Origin: Paramecium pentaurelia
Lineage: Eukaryota; Ciliophora; Oligohymenophorea; Peniculida; Parameciidae
Direction: 5' to 3'
Assembly (NCBI GenBank): GCA_905183005.1
Contig: CAJJDO010000041.1
Location: forward strand, 192,075 to 256,074
Length of the DNA: 64,000 nt
Every line of letters begins with the position of its first letter. Position 1 is the first letter of the stretch. Under the pieces are notes generated by a model that was not told the DNA's origin, searched no databases, and saw only the letters and a list, made by a program, of their open reading frames with translations. The translations under genes and the position numbers were made by a program. Below, piece after piece: positions 36,790 to 48,039 of the stretch.

Positions 36790-37790
36790 ATGGATGTAGA
36801 ATAAATAGAACTTAACATGGCGCCTTAAATATCTGATTAGAATTAAGGGAATGAATAAGTCTAAAGTTCATAACTTGCTCTTAATGCAGTGATGCAAGAT
36901 GCTCGATAATCTTATTTATTAAAAAAAGGAAGACTTTAATTTCTGACTTTAAAAAGATTAACATAAGCTATTCTAATTTATAGAATTCTTTATGTTCTCC
37001 TTTGTTTCATTCCATTTTATAAGTGTCCATTTGAATGTAATAATACACTTTTAAATATTTTATTACTTATCTGTATTGGATTAGAATTGTAAATAATATA
37101 TTTATGAATAGATTAAAGATAGTTGAAACCATATATTAATTAAGGAAGGTTTCATTTTATTTGAATCTCTTTACTTTATATGATGCTTAATAAGTCATTC
37201 CATTTTCACTGAATGACTTTTAAACAATATTTGCTTTAAGATATGCTCTTGATAAGCTTCACAAAAAGGCATTCTATTTTAGAATCACTATAAACATGTA
37301 TTTACATAATATATTTTTAAGAATTTGGGTTATCTATTACATAATTTATGTTGCCTTCTTTTTTACTAATGCTCAATATTATACAAGTATTTGATCTTAA
37401 TATTTTAGGTGAGTAAAATGTCATAGTGAGTTTTATGTTAATTATCATATCATTAGACTCAGTCTTTTTTATATTTCCATATGTATTTCATTTTATAGGA
37501 TGGTTTTGCTTTAAATGTTATGATGCAATTAAGAAAATAACATCTAAAAATAATGTAAGTATCCTTTACATACTTAGAAACTTCTTAGATCTTTAAAAAT
37601 AGAGAAATACGTTGAAGGATAATAATTAACTGATGAAAATATTTGTATAATTTGTTGGGATTCTTTTAAAAAGGATGAATACTATTCAAGATTAAAATGT
37701 AATAAAAATCACATATTTCACACTTCATGTATTAAAATTTGGATAAAAACCAATATAACTTGTCCAGTTTGTAGATCCTAGTTAGTTTGA
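36790..37790 (+). CDS. Multi-pass membrane RING-H2 E3 ubiquitin ligase
   Basis: About 310 aa after introns of 23, 22 and 23 nt. A hydrophilic N-terminus (MDVEQIELNMAPQISDQNQG) leads to several hydrophobic helices: AILIYRILYVLLCFIPFY, NILLLICIGLELL, LRIWVIYYIIYVAFFFTN and SFMLIIISLDSVFFIFPYVF. The C-terminus is a RING-H2 finger, CIICWDSF...CNKNHIFHTSCIKIW...CPVC, with the C3H2C3 spacing. Membrane-anchored RING-H2 enzymes ubiquitinate substrates at ER, Golgi or endosomal membranes; the target here is unknown. The RING is the last exon and is unambiguous. Confidence 0.88.
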
Positions 37791-38308
37791 AACATAATAT
37801 ATCTATATCTAATTAACTCTATTGATTAATATAATCAGATTAATTTATAAATTATTGAAATAACTTTACAATTCATTTAAGAATCTTTAATTTATCAAAT
37901 GATAAACATGTCAAAATATCACTTCAAACTTTGTCTTTGATTCTAATCTATTTAATAAAAATTATTAAATTATAGATTAATATTAATTTAAATGCTGATT
38001 AACCATATGTTTTCTAATAAAAAAACATTATTAATATTTATAAAAAAAGACATTAAATAAATATTCAATCAGAATAAATTTATATATATGAATCATTACA
38101 TTGTCTTAAATAATATATGTAAATGATAATATTATATATATAATAATATTAATTTTAAATAATAAAATTAATAATTAAAATCAAATATTTTATTCTTTTT
38201 TATTCTTTTTTTCTATTAGGTATATTTCTATTAAGAAATTTTGATATATGTATATTTATTAAAAATTGAATTATTAATAGAAAATATATAAATTTTTTAA
38301 GTAAGTTG
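37791..38308. other. Convergent intergenic region, no gene seen
   Basis: 518 bp between the stop of the RING-H2 gene (+) and the stop of the pseudokinase gene (-). AT-rich with scattered TGA in all frames. It should hold two 3' ends; no RNA gene or repeat was noted. Confidence 0.5.
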
Positions 38309-39711
38309 TCATTTGAAGCAGTAAACATAACTTTTATCAGTTGATTCTTCTTCAAAAGAGATTTCTCCATCAGATTCTTATGTTTCTGGATTGAAATCAC
38401 AATAATCTCCTATATGTTTTTGTGTTTACACTAAACTATGATGTATATCAATGACTTATTCATTTAATGATTCATTAATTGTATCAAGTGATAATTATCC
38501 AGATTTCAAATCTACATTTTACATTGATACTTATTAACTTGTATTTCCACTATTCTTTTTTAATCCATTAATTAAAGGATTCTATATTTATTATCAAATA
38601 TATTATTACCCAATCAAATTCTAAATTTTTACATCCCTTAAATACAGATTTTAAAATATCATAATTAATTGGTAATTCCATTGGATTTAAAAATTTTATC
38701 TTATTTGCAAAATCTGTAAAACAAGGAGGATAATTTTTAAGAACCTTTTCTGGTAAAAATGAATGCTTAACTGAAAAATACCATTATAATTTTTCTGAAC
38801 GAGTTTTAAAATGTTTTTATTAATCAAAGAATTCTCCATCTGTCAATAGTTATATTACTATATAAAGTAAACTTTCTAAATCATCTTTAGGAGAAATTTC
38901 TAATCATTTTATATGTAATTTGTTACATATTCCTAGATGCTATCCCAAACTTGAATATTTATTTAAATGTTAACATTTTTATCCTATTTTTGAATTAGGT
39001 TTGAATAATATTGCTTATTAGAGATTACCTAAGGATAGAGTCTTTTAATTTTCTAAACTAGTTAATAAACTTTGCATATTTAAATTTGCATGAATAAAGT
39101 TACCAGAATGTAATAACTAAAGAGCATCAATCTAAAAATGTGAATAATATTACAGTTTTTAGAATGATTAAAATTATACATTCGAAAGAAAACCTTGATT
39201 TCCAAAAATTAAACCAAAATTTTAAGCTAGGACCAGTTTTATTAAGAACTTGATAATTATATTGATTCATGAAAACACCATGATCGATCAATCTAACTAA
39301 ACAATCTTATGGGTTCTATACTATTTTTCCACTTTAATATTTCTCCTCAAATTGATTCTCAAATTAAGTTTTAAAATACTAAAGTATTTTAGTGCTATTA
39401 TCACTTTTTGATATAAGAGTCATCCTAACAACACATGCCTATTGTAATTATAAATTGATGGCTTGGAAAATAGTAGTTTTATTACCTTCAAAGATTGTTG
39501 AAGTCTTTCCTTAATAGATTACATTAAGTAATACGTATTTATTATCAATAATCACGGGATTTTCTTTATTATTATATTTCATTTGCGATAATTTCTAATA
39601 ATAAAAATAACTTACTCTTTATGAATCAGATGATTTTGTATTACTATGTTCTGTTGAAGTTTTAGGTACATTATTATTGTTTTAATCATTAAAATCTATA
39701 TCTTAGTACAT
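38309..39711 (-). CDS. Casein kinase 1-like pseudokinase
   Basis: CK1 fold is clear from NKYVLLNVIYQGKTSTIFE (N-lobe), LNKTGPSLKFWFNF (CK1 GPSLEDLF equivalent), HLGIQISPKDDLESLLYIV, and NYPPCFTDFANKIKFLNP..YDILKSVFKG..LEFDW, the CK1 C-lobe landmarks. All three catalytic elements are degenerate: the Lys strand reads ACVVRMTLI, the HRD loop reads NFIHANLNMQSLL (no Arg-Asp), and the DFG position reads TLSLGNLQQ. Phosphotransfer is therefore very unlikely; a scaffolding or allosteric role is inferred. Several small introns, including one removing an in-frame TGA within HLGI|QISP. A Ser/Gln/Glu-rich tail ends EESTDKSYVYCFK. Neighbour on the same strand is an active PH-kinase. Confidence 0.86.
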
Positions 39712-39875
39712 TAAAAGATAGATCAAATATATTAATATAATTTATATATTTTTAAATGTTCATTTTTATAAATATCTTTAAAAAAAGTGCTAAAATATAA
39801 ATTGCTTAACAAGTAAATAATAAACAAAATATAAAAAATAAAGATAATCAGCATTATGAATTACTCTTTAATTTT

Positions 39876-41445
39876 TCATATTCTTTTTTAAAGAAAATTA
39901 TTAAAATCATTAGGACAATTATGATTCTCACTAAATTGTAAATCATCTTATAATTATTATTCAATTGGTCCAAAACTTTTTATTAGTAGATTTTTTGATT
40001 CAGCAATAGTAGAATTTATAGTTTTATTTTTAACAGATTCAGGTTTATTTAATCTTTCTAATTTTATTGAAGGATCAATAGAGTTCTTTCTTGAAACATT
40101 ATTAGATTTCTAATATATTGAATCAACCAAACTGAATTTCAATAAATCATCTAAATAATTAGAATCTAAATTTTCTTTAAAAAAGTCTTATTCTAAACAT
40201 TCCTTTAATGTAAATCTATATTTAGGTTAAGTTCGAGTCATTTAGATTAAAAGATTTTTTAATGATTAAGGTAACTTTATCTTATCATTAAAACTAAGAC
40301 TACCTGTATTAGCTGATTTAAAGGGATGAACTCCATAAAATCTAAATTTAATTAATTAAATTACATTTCATAAATTATGATACCTAAACTGTAAACATCA
40401 CATTATGTAGTATACATTTTTTATTTTTCTTTATATTCTTAAACTTCAGGTGCTGCATAACCAGGAGTTCCACAATTATATAATACATGTTCTTAATATT
40501 TATAATTAGTTGAAAATCCAAAATCAATGATAGCTATATCATTACTGAAAGGATCTTTGTCTTTATACATAATATTTTATGGTTTTAAATCTCGATGCAT
40601 TATTTATTATGAATGGACATAATTCATAGTTTCTAGAATATCTCTTACTAATTGTTATTTCTATTAAAGTGAAAAATTCTATAGTTTTTCATATAAATGA
40701 CCACCTTCATAATAAGTCATTATTAATTCAACAGAATCTAAGTTTTAAATATTAAAAAAGATACCATCATTTTCATATACTTCATATAATTTTGGTATGT
40801 TTGGATTATCTAGACTACGCATTATAAATATTTCTTCAGCCAAACTCTTAGCTTGTTTTTCTCTCATTTTATGTCCTAAAGGGGCCTTTATTACTTTTTT
40901 AATTGCAAATTTTTAATTATTTTGATGATTTATTACAAATACCTAATAAGAATAATGTAAATAAAAATACTTCTGAAGTTATACCTTCTCCTATTTTTTA
41001 TCTTGAACATTAGAAAGTTGCAGGGATTGATTCTTAAATACAATTCTGTTTTAACTCAAGAATAAAATTGTCAACTTCCTCAGTTTTATTTCCTGATTGT
41101 AACACTATTGATTAAAAATCATGTGATAGAGTAATAAGAATAGTATTGTCTTTGCTTCGAAAAGAACAATATACATTTTTAAGAAGGAGAAAACCTCCAA
41201 TTTCACCACTCTTTATAGAATCACTTATAAAATAAATTCCTTACCTTTCGAAAATAGAATAAGTGTTGTCTATAAATCTTATATCTCCGAGGAGTTATTA
41301 TCTTAAGTATTTGACCTTATTTAAACAATACGATAGTCTTTTAATCTTCAGACAATTAATGAAAATCGTAATTGACTAAGGCACTTAAGTTTCTATTCCA
41401 AAAGGATTACTATTTAGAGGATACGAAATATAAAGAGTGTTTCAT
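39876..41445 (-). CDS. PH domain + CaMK/AGC-like protein kinase
   Basis: An N-terminal pleckstrin-homology-like domain (~residues 35-125) is visible as GQILKIITPRRYKIYRQHLF, GEIGGFLLLKNVYCSF and EVDNFILELKQNC. The kinase domain follows: IGEGITSEVFVI, FAIKKVIKAP, catalytic loop IMHRDLKPQNIMY, IAIIDFGFSTNY, CGTPGYAAPEVQ and YSLGIIIYEMFYGVHPF. All catalytic residues are present. The C-terminal tail is Ser/Asn/Lys-rich (NNVSRKNSIDPSIKLERLN). An intron of about 34 nt joins the PH halves; others are 21-28 nt. The PH domain suggests recruitment to phosphoinositide membranes (inference). The same architecture recurs at 46311-47984. Confidence 0.88.
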
Positions 41446-41731
41446 TAATAAATTATAATTAATAAAATCATACTCAATTTTGATGATATCCAAACACAAA
41501 TTTATGAATATTGTAAACACTTAATCAATAGGAGTTAAAACAAAATAAAAAATTACTAAATTGTAAATAAAATCAAGTAGAAACATTAATCAAAGAACTT
41601 AATTCCTTGAATTAGATTTATTTAAAAATTAATCAGTTTTAATTATTTTTTTTGCATTAATAGTAAATATTTATTTTCAATTTTATATCATTGGAATTAA
41701 TATTTAAATCATTTCATAATCCATTACATAA

Positions 41732-42823
41732 TCAAGCATTTAATTTTCTATTAAGCTTATCAATAGCAGCCTTATTTTCTGCTTCATAATTATGAGCTTC
41801 CTTTAAAAAAAAGTCAATAGTTTTATCTAATGCTGTCATTAAAGGAGTAAATTGAATACCCAATTCTTTAATTTTCTTATTATTAATAACACCACAATCA
41901 ACTGAAGGATAGAATTTACTAGCCTCTGTTACATGTTTAATATTTAATTATTTATCTGATATTTTATTAAGCTAAATTTATTATTAAAGTATTACTATCA
42001 CCTAAGCTAATTCAATATATGAAATTGTCTCATCAAAACAAACATTATAAATTTAATTTTATTATGGAATATTTTAAATGAAATATTTAATGCAATTCAC
42101 AACATCTGTGCTATATACAAGACTAATTTATTCTGATTACACAACTTAATCCTAATTTATTATTTATCACACTTACCACTTAAATTGGATACTTATCATT
42201 TTATTTAAGCCATTTCACCAAAGCAAAAAATCTTCCAGAATCATCAAAAGGTCCAATAACATCAGGTAATCTCAATATAACATATCGAAATGAACCTTCG
42301 ATTACATAATTTTTAAGAAACTCCTCACATTTTAATTTATTCTTAATTTATTCAAATTAATTATTACATGGCCATAACTTTCTCTTTTCTTTTATGATTC
42401 TTATAAATCTTTTCTTTAATCTTAATCCTCTGTTATTGGAATTTCTTTGATCTTACAAACATCATAAATTGAATCTGTAGATATAAATATGTATAAATTG
42501 CATAATCCTCTTAAAGCAGCATATACAGATTTAACTTAATTACTATAAAATGCAGAAAAATCAATAACTGCTTCCCATTTTCTACCATCAATTCCAACAT
42601 TAAGTTTCTTCTAAAGATACCTTAATAATGTTGTAAAATCATTTGTATCTTCTCGATTACCATAAGTATAATAAATATTTTTAATCTAATTAACTGCATT
42701 ATTCCAATAATTCTTTCCTCTATTTATATAATGAACTTCATAAGACTCATTTTAAGAAAGATCTTGTAATAATTCTTTACCCATAAAAGTAGAACCACCA
42801 AGTACAAGTATTAATTTTTTCAT
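41732..42823 (-). CDS. NAD(P)-binding epimerase/dehydratase-like protein (extended SDR)
   Basis: The N-terminus MKKLILVLGGSTFMGKELL carries the Rossmann GGxxxxG nucleotide-binding motif of extended/atypical short-chain dehydrogenases. KWEAVIDFSAFYSNQVKSV follows, then LCNLYIFISTDSIYDVC, matching the SS(T)..VY strand of NAD-dependent epimerases. It ends DKTIDFFLKEAHNYEAENKA before TGA, giving roughly 330-345 aa after small introns. The substrate is undetermined; plant and algal relatives include mRNA-binding chloroplast epimerase-like proteins and isoflavone-reductase-type enzymes. The start lies only 29 bp from the divergent gene at 42853. Confidence 0.82.
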
Positions 42824-42852
42824 GATACTATTTATATTAAATAATTTATAAA

Positions 42853-43534
42853 ATGGAAATATGTGAATAATTTAAAGAGACTGTAAAAAATGTACAATTA
42901 ATATAGCTTCAAGAAGAAGATGACAATAAAAGATAAACAATGTTGTTTAGTGTATGTAGAAAATTGAGTAGAATATTGCCATTTCCTTCTGTTATCTCAG
43001 TGTTCTAATAGAAACCTAATATTTTAAAATATTTATTGATTGCCAGTTAATTATTTGAAAATAGTGTATTAATAATTTAATTTTAGGCCTTATTATTATT
43101 TTATGCTTTATAAGAGAGATACTGGGAAGATTAGGATTATGTTAAACTTTATTTTGATTGTGTGATCAAATGTCTAATAAATTAGGAGAGTAATGTACTA
43201 ATTATTAACATTTTTAGTGTATTGTAAAACTGTGATTAATAATGAAACCAAGCTTAGATGGTTTTTATTAGAAAACTCCAAAATTTTTATAAATAAAATC
43301 TAATTTCCCTTTTTCGATAATGAGATTGTTTGTTAAAAGGTTAATAACTTTTTTAAGAGTTTTATTAAATATAACTCTAATTTTGATATGTTAAATTCTT
43401 GTTTCTAATTTGCTTTAGAAAAGAGAAATGTTTGGAATTTATTAAGAGAATTAGATTTACAGTTTGAAATAGATGTTGAAGATTGTATCATATATTAAAT
43501 ATTTAAGCCTTGGTTGCCTTAAGTTAAGTAATGA
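42853..43534 (+). CDS. Alpha-helical protein of unknown function (possibly 5' part of next gene)
   Basis: About 210 aa after two 23-nt introns. MEICEQFKETVKNVQLIQLQ leads into leucine-rich helices (KLSRILPFPSVISVF, YVKLYFDCVIKCLINQESN, TKLRWFLLENSKIFINK) and ends FEIDVEDCIIYQIFKPWLP before TGA 43532-43534. No known domain. The stop overlaps the ATG of the following frame by four bases (ATGA). Alternatively a 20-nt intron (43522-43541, GTTAAGTAATGAGTACAAAG) removes both stop and ATG and fuses the two into one protein in phase 0. I regard fusion as at least as likely as two genes. Confidence 0.6.
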
Positions 43535-46108
43535 GTACAAAGAACTTAGATTTTATAAGTGAAAAAGTAGAATAAAAAAGAGAAGAAGCTTCAAATTATG
43601 GATTAACAAAAAAAGAATTGAAATAATAAATGTTAGAAGAATGGTTATTTCAACCAAGTGAAGTACCATTATTAGTAGCTAATCATGCTTCTGTTGATTA
43701 ATTGAGTAGTGAAGTTTTTAAATCTAATATGCTTTTAGATTTGTTTTTATCTTTTTTATTGTTTCCCACAAGAAACCCTTAGGTTGTTCCAAATGTAAAT
43801 ATAAAATTCTTAATTTTAGAAATTATATAATATTTATGTAGATCTAAATCCTCCAGAACCTCCTTCATTTAGATAACTTAATGTTAATGTTTCATAAGAA
43901 AAAAGACCTTTAATTTAATTTAGAGCCTTTAGAACTATGTAAGTAATAACTGATAACAGAAATAATTTCTTATTGACTAGAGCTAATAAGGAATATTATC
44001 AAAGAGTATATTCAATGCTTTATGAATGTCTAAAATAAGATTTAGTAGCAATAACTATTTGTCCAGAAATTATTGTATAATATCTATCCTTCCTTTTATA
44101 TCAAGAACCTGAAATTTCAATATTCTTTCTAATTTTCTATAATATTCCTTATAGATTAATGCTATTTTTAGATATTCCAGAAATTTCATAATTTTTTACA
44201 TAACTAATGAATTTTCTATAAACTCCATATAATAAAATACATATTGAATCTACAAAATTGATTTGGAAATATTTTGAGGTATCTAATTTTTTTGCTGATT
44301 TACTTAATATGACTATATTTGACTCAAAAACTATAGATGAAGTAATTACATAAAAATCAAATGAATTTTATAGACCTAAAAATTTAGAAGAAATATTAAA
44401 AAGACCAGATTTTACTCCTTTATAAGTTGAAAAACAATTCCCTTAACCAGAATAAAAGAAAGTTGCTGAAGAAATAGATGAATTAGATTAAGATTTTGAT
44501 CAAATCTTCCCTTATCTTTCTAATAAATGTTAAAAGACTCTTAAAATCTTTGAAAGAATGTTAGATTAAGCAACAAAAAAGAAAGAAAGTAAAGCAAAAT
44601 AAAGAATGTCTTTAACAGCCACTCCACCTTAATTTTTATAAACTAAAAATCTTAAAACTGAAGAATAAACCCCTATAACATTTAGTCCTACTAGAAGGAG
44701 AACTATTTTAGCACCAAGACTTGCATCTATACTTGATGGAAGTCTTAAAAAATCATTAGTTGTCAATCCTGTCGAATTTGATTGTATGCCTTAAACTACT
44801 ACAAATAGTACTACAAGAAGTCAATTATAAGCTCTTACTAATCCAAGTAATTTATTTGGAGTATTATCTGAATAAATTCATTTAATCAATAATAAAAATA
44901 CTTCTGAAGTTGTTTAAAAACCTATGTTTTAAAGAATGTTAGTAAAAAGACCAACTTAAATGATAATGCTTCATAGCAGATCAATGTCTAATTAAAAAAG
45001 AGTAAGTTAATAATCTTCATAAATGAACATAACTGAATCTTTCAATAAATCAAAAATCAGAAACTCTATTATCTTAAATAAATTCACTCATTTAGTTGGA
45101 TCTATAAAAACTTATGATATAGAAAAAGAGTTTTGTATTTATCCTCCAGAATTAAAAGATTAATAGATAGATGATTTTGAAAAATTGGCTTTTGATGATG
45201 AATTTCAAAAACTTACATAAAAAAATGAGAATTATACAAAAGGAGTCTTATAATGTATTTATGATATCTTGCATATGATTTTCACTTAAAAAAAGTTTAT
45301 ATTATAAAACAACTACCATTTTGAAAGCCCTGATTACTATTTAAATATATTAATGGGGGAAAATAAATAATAATTTATAAATATAATAGCCAAAAATTAT
45401 TTATTGAAATAGAAAGCAGAAGAAGACTTACTTTGTACTTTTATTATTGCTGGCAGAATATATAATTTGATATTATCTTAGTATAATACTAAGATATTTA
45501 ATATTAATATTCATGAACATTTAATCTTAATTACTAAAATTCTTTTAACCTAACTTCTAACATCAAGATTATCAATTAGAGCAATTACATTATTGGAAAG
45601 TGTTACATTGATATTAGAAAACACAAAATAATAATTACTAACTCATATTCCAATATCTTTTTGGCATTTATTGATTGAATCTTATACTTTACATAATTCC
45701 AATTAAATTTTCTTAAATTACTTTAGAAGAATATTGATTACTACTTTTATCTATGGGAATCTTGTAATTTATAATAGAGTTTTACTTAAAATCAATTTTC
45801 TCTCCTATTTTAAAGAGAATCCTGATTAAATTAAATAAGTTTTTCTTGTATTATATATGATGTTTAAATTAAGACAAGATGGTTTAAAATAATTAAAGAA
45901 ATAAATATCAATATTATCTTCTTGGAATGCTTTAGCAGATTGGTTTAAAAAGTAAGTATTATGATTAATTATTTACAGGGATTTATTATGTCTTGATTAA
46001 TAAAAGTATTAAGAATATACAAAGGGACTTCGAAGTGAAGATCTTGCTCAGATTTAAATAATGATTGAAAATAAAGATTCAATAAAGAATAAATTTTATA
46101 AACCTTGA
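43531..46108 (+). CDS. Large helical-repeat (ARM/HEAT-like) protein
   Basis: About 841 aa with introns of 25 and 27 nt; frame closes correctly at TGA 46106-46108. Long stretches of amphipathic helices (SSEVFKSNMLLDLFLSFLLF, ILITTFIYGNLVIYNRVLLK, FLVLYMMFKLRQDGLKQLK) look like an alpha-solenoid. The middle (~residues 330-560) is Ser/Thr/Gln/Lys-rich and probably disordered. There is faint similarity of pattern to SAPS/PP6-regulatory proteins (LLDLFLSFL after conserved Ser-Glu) but not enough to assign. The 5' end depends on whether it is fused with the upstream frame. Confidence 0.7.
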
Positions 46109-46310
46109 TTACATATTAATAATATATATATATATATAAATTTGATAGCTTATTATAAGTAGATAAAATGATAAAGATTGAATAATTTTACAAAATCGAA
46201 TATTTTATTTCTTTTTATGCAAAATTGAAATTCAAATCAAAACTAATCTCTTTAAAATTAAATATTATTGATCATATATATAAAATTCATTATTTGCTAA
46301 CTTAAACTTC

Positions 46311-47984
46311 ATGGATTATATAGATTATACAGAGATAAGATTTTCATTTATTGGAGTACGAAAGCATTTTTTCTCAGATAAATAATATTATGTTTCTGTT
46401 TTTGATGATTGCTTTATAATGGGAGCAGTAATTCTATAATATTAAACCTTAGACATCCAATACATAACAGCCAAAGTACACAATTAAGTTTGGTTTCGCT
46501 ACAAAAATTAGATGGAACATTAAAAAAACTAAATAAGGTCTCATAATAGATTCGTTTAGTTTTCCTTATAAGTAAGAAATGAAAGCACTAAATGCAAATC
46601 ATGATAATTTGATTAAGTATATAGTAATTCAAAAATGACTTAGATTCAAAGAAATGATAAGTTTAAAAGTGACTTTTGATAACATTAATGATTTGTATTA
46701 ACCTCTTTCCTAAATTGGAAAAGGAATTTCAGCCAAAGTTTATAGTGCTACATATAAACTTGACTAAAAAATTTATGCAATTAAAGCAATCGAAAAAGCT
46801 TTTTTGAAATAATAAAATGAGTCTGGCTAAGTATGATTTAAAAAAACTATACTTTTATTAGGCAGCCTTCAAAATGGAGGTTTCAGTTTTAAAAACGTTA
46901 GCTAAATACCCAGAAAATTTTTTAACACTGAAAGAAATTTATGAAGGTGATTAAGTCCATTGCTTAGTCACTTCTTATTTAGAAGGATCAAGTTTAACTT
47001 AAGAATTCGATCGTTTAAAAGTAATAGCAAAAATCTAAAAATAGGCAGCAGATATGTATAGATTTCCTATTCATTAAGCAAAAATTATAATGAAAAAATT
47101 GCTAACTAATTTAGCAGTATTGCATTAAAATAAAGTATATTTCTTTTTTTTATATCAGATAATACATAGGGATTTGAAGCCTGATAATTTAATGTTCTCC
47201 AAAAAAAATGACTATTCGACATTAGTCTTGGTAGATTTTGGACTAGCAACTTCTGAATCAATGGAAAAGTAATTTTAAATAAATATAATTAATTAAAAGG
47301 TTTTTATTTCCAAAATGTGGTACTCCTGGTTATGTTGCACCTGAAATTTTAGCTTTGAAACCTTATAGTAAATATACAACAAAAGTTGATATATTTAGTT
47401 GTGGATGTATTTTTTATAAATTACTTACTGGGAAAAATTTATTTGGAGGAATCTCTTTCGATGAGGCACTCAAATAAAATAGAATGTGTTAAATAGAATT
47501 TAATATTCCTGTTGATTAACAATATATAACAGAACAATCTATTGTAATATTATTAATTTATAATTAGAATTTATTATAATAAATGTTGATGAAAAATCCT
47601 AAATATAGGATAAGTGCCAAAGATGCTTTATCTCATCCTTTCTTTGATTAAAATTTTGATTAAAATATCTTTTAATAAGTCCTAATGTTTTCTCCTAAAA
47701 GATCAAGCAAAACATTTTTAAATGTCAAACAAGAAGAGTAATAATCTGATATGGATAGTTATTAAGAGGATAAGATAAGTAATGAAAAATAAGTAGAAGA
47801 ATCAAATTTTATTTAATTACCAAAGAGTAAGAGATGCTCTTTAATGGGGGATTTCTCTTAATTATCTTAATCTCCTTCAAAATTATTACTTGATATTCAT
47901 TAATTTTACTAAAAAGATCCACTATCTGGGATTAGGTGTATAAAGGTCACTTAAAGCCCTTAAGTATCTTAAGTATTAGAATGA
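46311..47984 (+). CDS. PH domain + CaMK-like protein kinase
   Basis: About 503 aa; six introns (25, 27, 31, 24, 31, 24 nt) sum to 162 and keep the frame. N-terminal PH-like domain: KHFFSDKQYYVSVFDDCFIM, TIKFGFATKIRWNIKKTKQG, then EMKALNANHDNLIKFKEMIS. Kinase domain: IGKGISAKVYSATY, IYAIKAIEKAF, IIHRDLKPDNLMF, LVDFGLATS, CGTPGYVAPEILALKPY and FSCGCIFYKLLTGKNLF. All catalytic residues are intact. A long Ser/Gln/Glu tail follows residue ~390 (SPKRSSKTFLNVKQEEQQSD). It shares domain order with the gene at 39876-41445, so the two are paralogues placed on opposite strands around the 41.7-46.1 kb genes. Confidence 0.88.
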
Positions 47985-48039
47985 TTTTATTGATAAAATT
48001 CTATTTTCCAAATAAAAAATATTTATTAATTGATAATAA

